From Paenibacillus sp. JCM 18996 (GTDB lineage Bacteria; Bacillota; Bacilli; Paenibacillales; NBRC-103111), in the NCBI GenBank assembly GCA_001313085.1, contig BBFE01000007.1:46974-110973 (forward strand): a stretch of 64,000 nucleotides of DNA. Direction: 5' to 3'. Within the stretch, counting starts at the first letter, position 1; each line of letters begins with the position of its first letter. Positions 31,920 through 41,142 of the stretch are shown here, one piece after another. A program made the position numbers and the translations under genes. The notes under the pieces are model-generated. The model was not told the origin of the DNA. It did no database searches and saw only the letters and a list, made by a program, of their open reading frames with translations.

Positions 31920-32099
31920 ATGGACAAAACAGATGAGCTGTTCAGATTGGGCCTGCCTGCGGGTTTGGCCGAGGAGCTTGAGAGGAAGATCGAATCCAGG
32001 AGGCTTGGCAGACTTGTGACGGGGATTGACCGATATACAGATTATATCTTTCACAATCATTTCTGTGCTATCATGTCCTACAGAAAGGAGTATGTTTAA
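31920..32099 (+). CDS. Possible 59-residue protein coupled to the hydrolase gene
   Basis: An open frame from ATG 31920 encoding MDKTDELFRLGLPAGLAEELER and ending AIMSYRKEYV, 59 residues, whose TAA overlaps the next gene's ATG by one base. The composition is protein-like (an acidic helical N-terminus followed by a Tyr/His-rich end). The ribosome site (AAAGGGG) is 13 bases away, a bit far. It lies downstream of a good promoter and would otherwise be an unusually long 5' leader. No family recognised. Confidence 0.45.
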   Translation: MDKTDELFRLGLPAGLAEELERKIESRRLGRLVTGIDRYTDYIFHNHFCAIMSYRKEYV

Positions 32100-32932
32100 T
32101 GGAGCGCTCTTTAACGATCACATATGAAAATCAGGATATGGCAGCAACTCTGCACTATCCTTCGCAAGAGCTGAGCGAGTGCGGGAGCCAGCCGTGCCGC
32201 TGGCCTTTAATTATAATTTGCCACGGTTTTGTGGGCAGCCGCATCGGTGTAGACCGGCTGTTCGTGAACACAGCCAGAACGCTGTGCTCGGGAGGCTATC
32301 TGGTGCTCCGCTTCGACTATGTGGGCTGCGGGGAAAGCACGGGCGATTATGGCGCGGAGGGACTGGACTCGATGATCGCCCAGACGCGGCGGGTTTTGGA
32401 TTACTGCACCGGCATGGACTTTGTGGACGCGAACCGGGTCGTCCTGTTGGGGCACAGCCTCGGAGGGGCGGTAGCTGTACTCACCGCCGCCCAGGATAAG
32501 CGGGTGAAGTCGTTGGTGTTATGGTCCGCGGTGGCGAACCCTCTGCACGACATCGTCAAAATCGTTGGCGAGGAGGCCTATATCCAGGCGCTTCATGAGG
32601 TTTCTCTGGATTACCTGGGCTATCAGCTGAAATCCCAATTTTTTCGAGTCGCTGTCGCATCACTCGCCGACTCAGCAGATCCGCCAATATGACGGGATAT
32701 TCTTCTTTTGCATGGCACAGGCGACGATGTCATCCCTTCCGACTACAGCTGGCTGTTTCAGCGGATTGCATGGCAGCGGCCGAACGGCCAATGCGACCGC
32801 GAGCTGATCGAAGGCGCGGACCATACATATTCCAGCCGCCCGCACAGAGAGCAGCTGATCGACGGCACGAGGAAATGGCTTTTCCAAATCGATAAACGAA
32901 AAAAAACGGACTGGAACGATTGGACGATCTAG
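32099..32932 (+). CDS. Alpha/beta hydrolase
   Basis: A serine hydrolase of about 276 residues, probably an esterase/lipase. The oxyanion region is ICHGFVGSRIG, the nucleophile elbow GHSLGG, and after correction the acid HGTGDDVIP and base GADHTYSSRP follow. Breaks at T6 near 32640 and a missing G at 32695. The AAAGGAG site lies within the preceding 59-codon ORF. It resembles B. subtilis-type alpha/beta hydrolases related to cinnamoyl esterases; the substrate is unknown. An A8 run near 32900 makes the last ten residues uncertain. Confidence 0.82.
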
Positions 32933-33017
32933 CGGCAAATGGCACCGGAAATATGCTTTCCCTTTCCTTTCTTGTTATAATAATAAGGATGTAATGCAGA
33001 TGAGGGGAGTGGGAACA

Positions 33018-33803
33018 GTGGGTGTGAAATCGGTGCCTTTTTTTCTCGGGGGCGTTGTTCGGCCGCAAATCTTGTATGGTCTATGTGCCGGACAGTTATG
33101 ATCAGAATAACCGGGAATATCCGGTAGTTTATTTGCTGCACGGGTTAAACGGAAGCGAGTCGGATTGGACGGAAAAAAAAGGCGATGCCCACCTGACCGT
33201 GGAACGAATGGCGGCAGAAGGGAAGCTTCCGGAATGCATCGTAGTGATGCCGAGTGACGGCGGGTACGGCCATGGAACGTTTTACATGGATTGGTATGAC
33301 GGTACGGGAAACTTCGAGCAGTATATCATCTGCGATTTGATCCCGTTTATCGACAGCACTTACCGTACGATCGCTTCACGTGAAGGAAGGGCTGTATGCG
33401 GGCTGTCCATGGGCGGCTACGGCGCAGTGATGCTTGCTCTGAAAAAAATCCGGAGGTTTTCGGAAGCGCCGCCAGTCTGTCGGGTGCCTTGGCTTCCTTG
33501 AAACAAATGTCTCTCTATGATTACGCCCGCTCTGATTTTGGCCGTATGCTGGGACCGCAGCATGGCGCCTACGCCGAAAAGTACGATATTTACGATTTAT
33601 CGGCCACAATGAGAATACAGGAACGGCGGCCTGCGATTTATTTTAACTGCGGCAGAGGCGATTATTTGTTTGATTTTAACCAGGCGTTTAACCTCCATCT
33701 GGAGAGCATCGGCTACGGCCACCGCATGGAAAAAAATTTGAAGGCGAACACAACTGGGATTATTGGAAGAAGCATCTTCCAGACGCGTTAGTTTTTTTTC
33801 TGA
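33018..33803 (+). CDS. Esterase family protein (esterase D/feruloyl-esterase-like)
   Basis: About 260 residues of the alpha/beta-fold esterase family PF00756. YLLHGLNGSESDW carries the oxyanion loop, CGLSMGGYGAV the nucleophile Ser, and GEHNWDYWKKHLPDAL the catalytic His. Breaks at T7 near 33040, A7 near 33444, A8 near 33731 and T8 near 33791; shortening the last by one base ends the protein at 33803. The GTG at 33018 follows GGGGAGTGGG. A TATAAT at 32976 may be its -10 box. Confidence 0.82.
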
Positions 33804-33961
33804 ATTCTTGTCTGCCTCACCTCCATCGCTGAAGCAGGGGGTTTTTTTTGCGTTATGTTTTGGGGTCGGCTATATGCAGTATTGCCGGGTAATTGTATCG
33901 TAAAATAAGTCTGATCTGGTATTAGTGGAATAATACTTCTAGAGAGACCGGTGATTCATTC

Positions 33962-34503
33962 GTGCTTCAGTTATGGAATTTATTCATCTCTTTTGCAAGG
34001 GCGACCCTGCTCGGCTATGGAGGCGGCCCCTCCATTATTCCGCTTTACGAGCATGAGGTTGTACAGCGATACCATTGGCTGGGCAAGGAGGATTTCGGGG
34101 AGGCGCTGGCCTTCGCCAATGCGCTGCCGGGACCGATCGCTACGAAGCTTGCCGCATACATAGGCTTCAAAGTCGCCGGATGGCTCGGAGCGCTGGCGGC
34201 TGTATCCGCCGTCGTGCTGCCTACGGCTCTTCTGATGATCGCACTGGTCGGTGTAATGTTCAAGCTCTCCAATAACGCCTTCATCCGCGGCATGATCAAA
34301 GGAGTACAGCCGGTTATTTTCGTCATGATGGCGATGCTGGCTTACGATTTTGCCAAATTTGCATTCCGCGAATCTCCCGGACCTATCCCGTTCATCCCAT
34401 TTGCCATTGCAGCCGCATTCTTCATTTCCATTCAATATTTAGGCTGAATGCGGTCTGGGGAATATTGGGCTCGCTGCTGATCGGGGCTTTGTTCCTGAGA
34501 TAA
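33962..34503 (+). CDS. Chromate transporter family protein (half-size ChrA)
   Basis: About 180 residues with six hydrophobic segments: one CHR domain. Family motifs are FARATLLGYGGGPSIIP near the start and FANALPGPIATKLAAYIGF. Short ChrA proteins usually occur as gene pairs making opposite-oriented halves; no second half is adjacent here. A frame break near 34438 leads to the ending RLNAVWGILGSLLIGALFLR. GTG start with a weak ribosome site. Chromate export itself is not certain for such half-proteins. Confidence 0.83.
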
Positions 34504-34652
34504 TGCCGCTGCGTCACCCGCCACGCGCAGTTCCCGGCGCGCGTTACGGTTGCTGCATGACGTCGATCGAACCTCGGTAGCCCGGGGCCGGCGGAGCAGC
34601 TCGCAGTCACAGTTTTGTCAACGGGAATTGACTAAAGGAGGAAGAGCAAAGT

Positions 34653-35152
34653 ATGCTTTTAGGCATCGTATCGGATACCCATATGCCGCAGCGCACAAAG
34701 AAGCTGCCGGAAACGCTCGTGCGCGGGCTGCAGGGTGTCGACCGGATCCTGCACGCCGGGGACTGGGTCAGTCCGGATGTGATCGGCTTGTTCGAAGCGA
34801 TCGCTCCGGTTGACGGAGTGGCGGGCAACAACGACGGTGATGACATTATAAACAGGCTGGGCCGCAAAAAAAATTGTCCAGCTTGCCGGATACCGAATCG
34901 GGCTTGTACATGGAGACTCTCCCTCAAGGACAACGGAAGCGGCGGCGAGGCACGCTTTTGCCAAGGAGCGGGTGGATGCTATTGTGTTTGGCCACTCGCA
35001 TATTCCTTTGCTTAAGGAAGCGGACGCTGATACTTTTTTAACCCCGGCTCGCCCACCGATAAAAGAAGTCAGCCGCGCTATTCTTACGGAATTATTGAGC
35101 TTGGGGAAATGTTGTCCGCACGCCATTATTTTTTTATGACAGCAAGGAATAG
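34653..35152 (+). CDS. YfcE/MJ0936-family metallophosphoesterase
   Basis: A phosphodiesterase of about 166 residues. All metal-binding motifs are visible: SDTHMP, HAGDW, GNND, VHGDSPS and FGHSH. An AAAGGAGGAAG site precedes the ATG. Breaks at A8 near 34866, T6 near 35033 and T7 near 35129; correction gives FNPGSPTDKRSQPRYSYG, a family signature, and the end HYFYDSKE. The natural substrate of these enzymes is generally unknown. Confidence 0.87.
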
Positions 35153-35229
35153 CTTGGGACGATTAGACTTCGATCCTGTTTTGTCCTATAATCACAATTA
35201 CAGCCGCATTTTGGAAAGGAGCAGCGATC

Positions 35230-35572
35230 ATGCAGAAATGGAAAGAAATTAACACGATCGAAGAGTGGAACCAAGCTTATAACCAATCGGGAGAAAAGCC
35301 TTTTATTATTTTGAAGCACAGCACAACTTGCCCGGTATCAGCCAACGCGCTCAAGGAATACGAGGAATTTTTTTGGGCACGGAGCCTGAAGAGGATATGG
35401 ATTATTTACTGGTAAAGGTGATCGAATCCCGGCCGGTTTCCAATCAGATCGCTCAGGATCTGGCGTTCAGCACGCATCCCCGCAGATCATTTATGTCAAG
35501 GATAAAGCGTCCTATTGGAACGCGTCGCACTGGGCGGTTACGGTAGAACACATCAAAGCCGTTGTTGATTAA
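35230..35572 (+). CDS. ytxJ: YtxJ, monothiol bacilliredoxin-like protein
   Basis: About 113 residues of thioredoxin fold with a single active-site Cys in KHSTTCPVSANALKE, matching YtxJ, implicated in removing bacillithiol from proteins. Breaks at T7 near 35371 and near 35480 hide QIIYVKDKASYWNASH. The AAGGAG site lies just upstream of the ATG. This supports a bacillithiol-using Firmicute. A terminator follows directly. Confidence 0.88.
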
Positions 35573-35578
35573 TCGGGA

Positions 35579-35606
35579 GTCAAGGCCTTGGCCTTGGCTT
35601 TTTTTT
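35579..35606 (+). terminator. Intrinsic terminator after ytxJ
   Basis: CAAGGCC (35581-35587) pairs with GGCCTTG (35590-35596), followed by GC and a T8 tract. Confidence 0.8.
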
Positions 35607-35742
35607 GTTACGTTAAAGAAAAAATTCGCTAAAGGATTAAAGCGAAATGGTGTTACCAAGAAAACCTGCCTTTAAAACGCGGTCGCTCATGCTTTTATAT
35701 CCTCGATAAAGGTTTTCTTAATTTCGGAAAGGAGTGAGCGGT

Positions 35743-36241
35743 TTGATCAAAGTTCTCTTTGTCTGCTTGGGCAACATCTGCAGGTCGCCGATGGCGGAAG
35801 CTCTGATAAGGCATCTCATTCGGGAAGAAGGGCTTCAAAACCGGATAGAGCAGACTCTGCCGGCACAGGAGATTGGCATGTCGGACATCCTCCCCATGAG
35901 GCACGCGAACAATTTTGACCGTAAAAGGAATCGATTATTCGGGGCTCAAAGCTCGGCAGATTGCGGCCTAGGACGCGGAGGAATTTCACTACATCATTGC
36001 TATGGACTCCAGAAACAAGAAGGATATCGAGCAGCTGATACCGGGGAACGAGGCCGGAGGCAATCGTCCATCCCGCCAAGGGGGACCGCACATTATGCAG
36101 CTGTTGGACCTCGTTCCGGATAGTGCCGTGAGAGATGTGCCGGATCCCTATTATACGGGGAATTTTGAAGAAGTGTACGCTTTGGTAGACGCCGGCTGCC
36201 GCCGGCTGCTTCAGCATATCAAGCGGGAAGAAAACCTGTAA
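35743..36241 (+). CDS. Low-molecular-weight protein-tyrosine phosphatase (disrupted)
   Basis: A YfkJ/YwlE-class phosphatase of about 165 residues. The P-loop CLGNICRS (CX5RS) follows the N-terminal strand, and the general-acid loop is DPYYTGNF. As read it is disrupted: one base is missing near 35850 and another near 35909, and an in-frame TAG at 35969-35971 replaces what would be a Gln codon in IAAQDAEEF. The stop is a substitution rather than a run-length change, so it may be a real nonsense mutation. TTG start at 35743 with AAAGGAG. Confidence 0.75.
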
Positions 36242-36301
36242 ATCGGAGCTGGCCCGAGCTTTGTTTCATATCTAAGGGATATCTGAAAAAAAGAAACCTC
36301 T

Positions 36302-36908
36302 TTAGGCCTCTTTTTTCGTTACCATAAACGAATCGCTCGAGCAGCGAAATTTTTTTCTTCGGAAAGCGGCCCCGAGTTGTCGAAATAAAGAATCGAGGAA
36401 AGGGGAAGGTTCCATTTGATTTCGCGAAGCGCAAGGGATCGACTAAAATCGTCCCAGTTCTGCAGCTTCCACTCATCCCAAGCCGAGCCTCTTTCCTCAA
36501 TGCGGAGCCGGTAAAGCCGCTCGTCAGGCAGAAATATGCAAGCCGCTTTGGCGTCAACGTCCCGCTGTGATGCACTAATGCGCGACAGCTCCCTATCGAG
36601 CCAAAAAAAAGGGTCTTCGGTCTCTTTGGTAAAGGGTCCGACGACAAAAAACGTCCGCTCCAAGCTCAACATTCTCCAATGCTGCGTCCATCGTGATGCG
36701 GTAGCCTAAATCACGGCAGCGGGTTTTATAAACGGGCGAATCACGATCGTTCGGATCATGCCCGGAAAGGGCCATGATCGCCTGAGCGGCAGGCCGGGAC
36801 AGCGTGTCCATGTCGAGAAAAGCCGCCCGGCGCCTTTTCGCCAACGCTTTGGCGAGTGTCGTTTTCCCCGCAGCGGCGGGACCCAAGAAAAAAAACCAGT
36901 TTTCTCAT
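36302..36908 (-). CDS. P-loop kinase-like ATP-binding protein
   Basis: About 200 residues. The N-terminal Walker A is FLGPAAAGKTTLAKAL, followed by FLDMDTLSRPAAQ, as in gluconate/shikimate-kinase-like P-loop kinases. A later strand, FFVVGPFTKE, leads to a C-terminal region rich in Trp, Glu and Arg. Breaks at T7 near 36889 and near 36660, and at T7 near 36349, which leaves the C-terminus uncertain: frames end at 36302 or 36319. GGAGG precedes the ATG. Substrate unknown; the pairing with a phosphatase is only positional. Confidence 0.7.
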
Positions 36909-37016
36909 GTATACCTCCGGCGACGTATTAGAACCATTTTACAATAAAGGTCAAAATGCTGTGAGAAAGTTTAATTTCGTTCAGATTCTCGTTCTATTAT
37001 AGCTTAGGCCATTTAA

Positions 37017-37041
37017 GTCCGCGACATTGCGGGCTTTTTTT
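37017..37041 (+). terminator. Intrinsic terminator in a gene-free leader
   Basis: GTCCGC (37017-37022) pairs with GCGGGC (37029-37034), loop GACATT, then T7. The 36909-37208 gap has no gene. A TATTAT-like -10 at about 36994 lies upstream, so a very short transcript or leader may end here. Confidence 0.65.
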
Positions 37042-37122
37042 CTTTTTCGCACAATTTTCTACGAGTTTTTTGAGAGATGCTGTATAAAGATATTGTGAAA
37101 AAAAAACTTGTGAAAAAAAGAT

Positions 37123-37188
37123 TGTAAAATGATTCGCAAACCTTTATACTAATCAATTATAAATATTTATACAAACTTATAAATATAC
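37123..37188 (+). promoter_or_regulatory. Promoter with AT-rich palindromic operator
   Basis: TTGTAA (37123-37128), 16 bp, and TATACT (37145-37150) form a promoter. A perfect 14-bp palindrome TATAAATATTTATA (37158-37171) covers the expected transcription start, and a related half-site TTATAAATATAC follows about 19 bases on. Spacing on one helix face suggests cooperative binding of a repressor such as an ArgR- or CymR-like protein; the identity is inference. Confidence 0.6.
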
Positions 37189-37208
37189 AGTCTTAGGGGG
37201 AAAGAACC

Positions 37209-38070
37209 ATGTTGAAGAAAAAAAAGTCTCTGCTTTTATTGACCGTTGTCTATTAATCGCGGTATTCACAGCCGCCTGCGGCACTAAGTCGTCCGCCCCA
37301 ACACCTGCACCGGCGTCAAAAGACAGCAATACCAGCCAGGGCTCCGGGGAAACAGGCAAGCTGGCCGATATTAAGAAAGCGAAGAAGCTTGTTTTGGCGA
37401 CAAGCGCCGACTATCCTCCTTACGAATTCCACAAAGTGGTGAACGGTAAAGATGAAATTGTCGGTTTCGATATCGAGATTGCCAAAGAAATCGCCAAGCA
37501 GCTGGGCGTTGAACTGGAAATAAAGGATATCAAATTTGACGGACTGCTGGCGGCTCTGCAAGGCGGAACGGTTGATATGGTCATCTCGGGAATGACGCCG
37601 ACGGAAGAAAGAAAGAAAAAAACGTGGATTTCTCCAAAATGTACTACACTGCCGTTCAGAGCGTAGTTGTAAGAGCGGAAGACAAAGACAAATATAAGAA
37701 GCTGGAAGACCTGAAAGGTCTCAAAATCGGAGTACAAAAGAGCTCAATCCAGGAAGATATGCCAAAAAAGCAAATACCGGACGCTCAGCTCAAGCAGCTC
37801 AGCAAACTTCCTGATTTGATGCAAGAGCTGAAGAATAAGCGGGTAGACGCTGTCGTTGCCGAGCTGCCTGTAGCGCAATCTTTTATCTCCAAGAATAAGG
37901 ACCTTGTTATTGGCGAGCCTAAGCCTGTGGATGAAACAGGCGGATCCGCGATCGCCTTCAAGAAAGGCAGCGGCCAGCTGGTGGATGAAGTAAACAAGAC
38001 GATTGACAAGCTGGCAGCCGATAAGAAAATAGAGCAGTTTGTAACCGACGCGAACCTTTTGGTGGAATAG
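37209..38070 (+). CDS. Polar amino-acid ABC importer, substrate-binding lipoprotein
   Basis: A periplasmic-type binding protein of about 285 residues, anchored by lipid. After MLKKKK a hydrophobic signal leads to the lipobox FTAAC; one missing C near 37250 breaks the frame before it. The mature part has LVLATSADYPPYEF, VGFDIEIAKEIAKQLGV, VDMVISGMTPTEERK and a C-terminal VNKTIDKL, all typical of SBP_bac_3 proteins for cystine, arginine or glutamine. A second break is at A7 near 37615. It heads a three-gene importer operon. Confidence 0.87.
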
Positions 38071-38091
38071 ATTAAACGGAATCAGCCAGTG

Positions 38092-38118
38092 AAAATAGCG
38101 GAAGCTCTCCGCTATTTT
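38092..38118 (+). terminator. Hairpin between binding-protein and permease genes
   Basis: A perfect 10-bp stem (AAAATAGCGG 38092-38101 with 38109-38118), loop AAGCTCT, weak T tract. It probably lowers read-through so that the binding protein is made in excess over the membrane parts. Confidence 0.75.
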
Positions 38119-38194
38119 CTTGTTTTCCGTCAAATTATGGTATATTTTATGAGAAGTTAATCAGCATATGGACAGTAAATGGAGGTTGGTCCGG

Positions 38195-38852
38195 TTGGGT
38201 TTGAATTTTTTCTTGGTTGGTGGAGTATTATCCGCTCTTAATTGAAGGCGCCAAAATGACTTTATATCTTTCTTTCTTTACCGTGCTGTTTGGCGTCGTT
38301 CTCGGCTCCCTGCTTGCGTTTATGAGGCAGTCGAATATAGCGCCGTTGAAAGCTGCAGCCGTGGCCTGGATCGAATTTATCCGAGGCACGCCGCTGCTTG
38401 TCCAGGTGTACTTGATCTACTTTGCCATCATGCCTGCGGTGTTCGGCAGCAATTTCTCAGAAGTCGTGGCGGGTATCATTGCTCTATCGATCAACAGCTC
38501 TGCCTACATCGCGGAAATTTTCCGCGGCGGGATCCAATCGGTGGACAAGGGCCAGACGGAAGCGGCCAGGTCACTGGGAATGCCGGGATCGATGGCGATG
38601 CGCCTTATCGTATTCCCGCAAGCGCTCCGTAACGTTCTTCCCGCGCTGGGCAATGAATTTATCGTTGTAATAAAAGAATCATCGATAGTCTCCGTCATCG
38701 GACTGCATGAACTGATGTTCAGCGCGGATACGATCAGAGGAGCGAAATACCTTGCGTTCGAGCCGTTGATTGCGGTGGCTGCCATTTACTTTGTGATGAC
38801 CTATACGCTGTCCAAACTGCTTGGTGTCGCTGAAAGGAGAATGAGCAACTGA
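38195..38852 (+). CDS. Polar amino-acid ABC importer, permease
   Basis: A HisM/GlnP-type permease of about 218 residues with five hydrophobic helices. The EAA loop reads [36 protein letters not shown], split here by the usual pattern of Gly and Ala residues, and [19 protein letters not shown] is family-typical. The TTG at 38195 is chosen after GGAGG; a T6 run at 38207 breaks the frame after four codons. Its stop overlaps the ATPase ATG. Confidence 0.87.
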
Positions 38853-39577
38853 TGCTGGATGTGAAGGATCTGCATATATCGTTCGGAAAACTGGATGTTT
38901 TGAAAGGCATCGACATCGGAATTGACAAAGGAGAAGTGGTGGTAGTGATCGGTCCCAGCGGTTCGGGAAAGAGCACATTCTTGCGCTGCCTGAATCTGCT
39001 TGAGGTGCCTACGCGGGGCGAGATCGTTCTGGAAGGCGTTTCGGTCCTGGACAAAAAAAGAACAACATCAATAAATTGCGGCAAAAAAATGGGAATGGTG
39101 TTCCAGCAGTTCAATCTGTTCCCGCATTTGTCCGTGCTGGACAACATTACGCTCGCTCCACGCAGGCTGAAGGGATTGTCCAAGGAGGAAGCGAACAAAG
39201 TCGCGCATGACCTGCTTGCGAAGGTAGGCTTGTCGGATAAGGCGGGAAGCTATCCTTCCCAGCTGTCTGGCGGCCAGAAGCAGCGGATCGCGATAGCTAG
39301 GGCTCTCGCGATGAAGCCGGATGTAATGCTGTTCGACGAACCGACTTCTGCGCTTGATCCGGAAATGGTCGGAGAGGTTCTCGATGTGATGAAGAAGCTG
39401 GCGAAGGGCGGCATGACGATGGTAGTCGTCACTCACGAAATGGGCTTTGCCCGTGAAGTTGGAGACCGGCTGGTCTTTATGGACGGCGGCAAAATCGTCG
39501 AAGAGGGCAAGCCGGCGGAGGTTTTCGCCAACCCTCAGCATCCGCGCACTCAGGACTTCTTAAGTAAAATACTGTAG
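38852..39577 (+). CDS. Polar amino-acid ABC importer, ATPase
   Basis: A GlnQ-class ATPase of 241 residues. Walker [11 protein letters not shown]-loop [12 protein letters not shown], signature LSGGQKQR, Walker [14 protein letters not shown], switch VVTHEMGFA. It appears uninterrupted, but residues 69-80 read RTTSINCG where the family has NNINKLRQ. Shortening A7 at 39052 by two and A7 at 39086 by one restores the family sequence with the frame unchanged. Overlaps the permease stop by one base. Confidence 0.93.
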   Translation: MLDVKDLHISFGKLDVLKGIDIGIDKGEVVVVIGPSGSGKSTFLRCLNLLEVPTRGEIVLEGVSVLDKKRTTSINCGKKMGMVFQQFNLFPHLSVLDNITLAPRRLKGLSKEEANKVAHDLLAKVGLSDKAGSYPSQLSGGQKQRIAIARALAMKPDVMLFDEPTSALDPEMVGEVLDVMKKLAKGGMTMVVVTHEMGFAREVGDRLVFMDGGKIVEEGKPAEVFANPQHPRTQDFLSKIL

Positions 39578-39586
39578 GATCCGTCG

Positions 39587-39635
39587 AGGCCCGTTAACCC
39601 TTCCGATACAGCGGCCAGGTTTTCGGGCCTTTTTT
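39587..39635 (+). terminator. Terminator of the first amino-acid importer operon
   Basis: AGGCCCG (39587-39593) pairs with CGGGCCT (39624-39630), followed by T6. The loop is long, with some internal pairing. Confidence 0.75.
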
Positions 39636-39662
39636 GTGCCCAGGGTACTGCAATGCTATAAT
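39634..39662 (+). promoter_or_regulatory. Promoter of the glutathione-peroxidase-like gene
   Basis: TTGTGC (39634-39639), a 17-bp spacer and perfect TATAAT (39657-39662). The -35 box starts inside the preceding terminator's T tract. Confidence 0.65.
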
Positions 39663-39694
39663 AAAAGAAATCCAAAAAAAAGGGAGTGAGTGAT

Positions 39695-40194
39695 GTGGCA
39701 GATACCTTCTACGTTTTGAAAGCGACCCGAGCGAACGGGGAAGAAATTTCATTGGAAGCTTATAAAGGCAAAGCACTGCTTATTGTAAACGTGGCTTCCG
39801 CCTGTGGTTTTACGCCTCAATATGCGGGGCTTGAACAGCTATACCAGAACTACAAAAAACCAGGGACTGCGTGTCCTCGGATTTCCCTGCAACGATTTCG
39901 GAGGCCAGGAGCCGGGTACGATGGAAGAGATCCAGCAGTTCTGCTCGACCAACTACGGCGTGACATTCGAACTTTTTCAAAAAAAAGTGGAGATATTGGG
40001 TGACTCCCCGCATCCTTTGTATGGGTATCTGATGGAAAATGCGGAACCTGCAGGCAAAGTGCAGTGGAATTTTGAAAAAATTTCTGGTTTCCAAAGACGG
40101 TGATATCTTGGCCAGGTTCGGCAGCAAGGTGGCTCCCGGCGACGAGGAACTGGTCAGCAAAGTGGAAGCCGCGTTAAACCAGAAAATCGAGTAA
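39695..40194 (+). CDS. Glutathione-peroxidase family thiol peroxidase
   Basis: About 166 residues. The peroxidatic Cys is in NVASACGFTPQYAG, the resolving-Cys/Gln block is GFPCNDFGGQEP, and the tetrad Trp/Asn is in VQWNFEKFLVSKDG. The active site is cysteine, not selenocysteine, so it probably works with thioredoxin rather than glutathione. Breaks at A6 near 39855, A7 near 39979 and A7 near 40074. The GTG at 39695 follows AGGGAG. Confidence 0.88.
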
Positions 40195-40232
40195 AACATA
40201 GCCAGCATGGGCGACAGGAGGAATCGACAGCG

Positions 40233-41092
40233 ATGAAAGTAAGAGTTTCTGCGGTACAATATCATCTGCATACGATTTCAGCGTTTAGCGAATTTGCCGC
40301 GCAAGTGGAGCATTACGTTAAAACGGCTGCTGAGTTCGAACCGGATTTTATTCTTTTTTTCCCGAATTGTTCACTACACAGCTGATGTCGATCGGAGATG
40401 GGAGTGGGCGGGCTCTTTCCATTAACGAACTGCCTGAATTTACGGACGAATATATCGGTTTATTCACCTCCTTGGCTAAGCAGCATGATGTACATATCAT
40501 CGGAGGGACACATATCATCCGCAGAGGCGACCGCCTGCTGAATAACGCTTATTTGTTCTATCCGGACGGGACATGGGACGAGCAGAACAAGCTCCATATC
40601 ACTCCAACGGAAGTCAAGGAATGGAATATGGAGAAGGGCGACGGGCTAAAGGTGTTCCAGACCTCGAAGGGAAAAAATCGCCATTCTCATTTGTTATGAC
40701 ATGGAATTCCCGGAGATTGTCAGGATGGCCAAAGCTAGAGGAGCTGACATTCTATTCTGTCCTTCCTGCACGGATGACCGCCATGGCTTTCATAGGGTGC
40801 GTTATACAAACCATGCCAGAGCGGTGGAAAATCAGGTGTATACTGTAGTCACGGGTACGGTGGGATCGCTGCCGACGGTTGATTTTATGAGGGGGAATTT
40901 CGGGCAAGCAGCGGTAATAACGCCGAATGACGTGCCTTTTCCTCCCCAAGGTATATTGGCTGAAGGTGAAATCAACCATGACACGGTCATTACGGCGGAT
41001 TTGGACCTCGATCTGCTTTACGAAGTAAGGGAACGCGGTTCAGTGACCACCTGGCGGGACCGGAGAACCGATCTTTATCCGATTGGGAGTAG
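40233..41092 (+). CDS. Nitrilase-superfamily carbon-nitrogen hydrolase
   Basis: About 287 residues with the Glu-Lys-Cys triad of the superfamily: Glu in FPELFTTQ, Lys in EQNKLHITP, Cys in LICYDMEFPEIV. Supporting blocks are GGTHIIRRGDRLLNNAYLF and YTNHARAVENQVYTVVTG. Breaks at T7 near 40355, A6 near 40673, and a missing C at 41079 that restores the ending YPDWE. Without that correction the frame runs on into the acetyltransferase gene, mimicking a fusion. Substrate (amide or N-carbamoyl compound) unknown. Confidence 0.85.
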
Positions 41093-41142
41093 GACGGCAA
41101 GAACATCAGAGCAAACTGCTCAGCAGCTTGGGAGGCGAAGGA

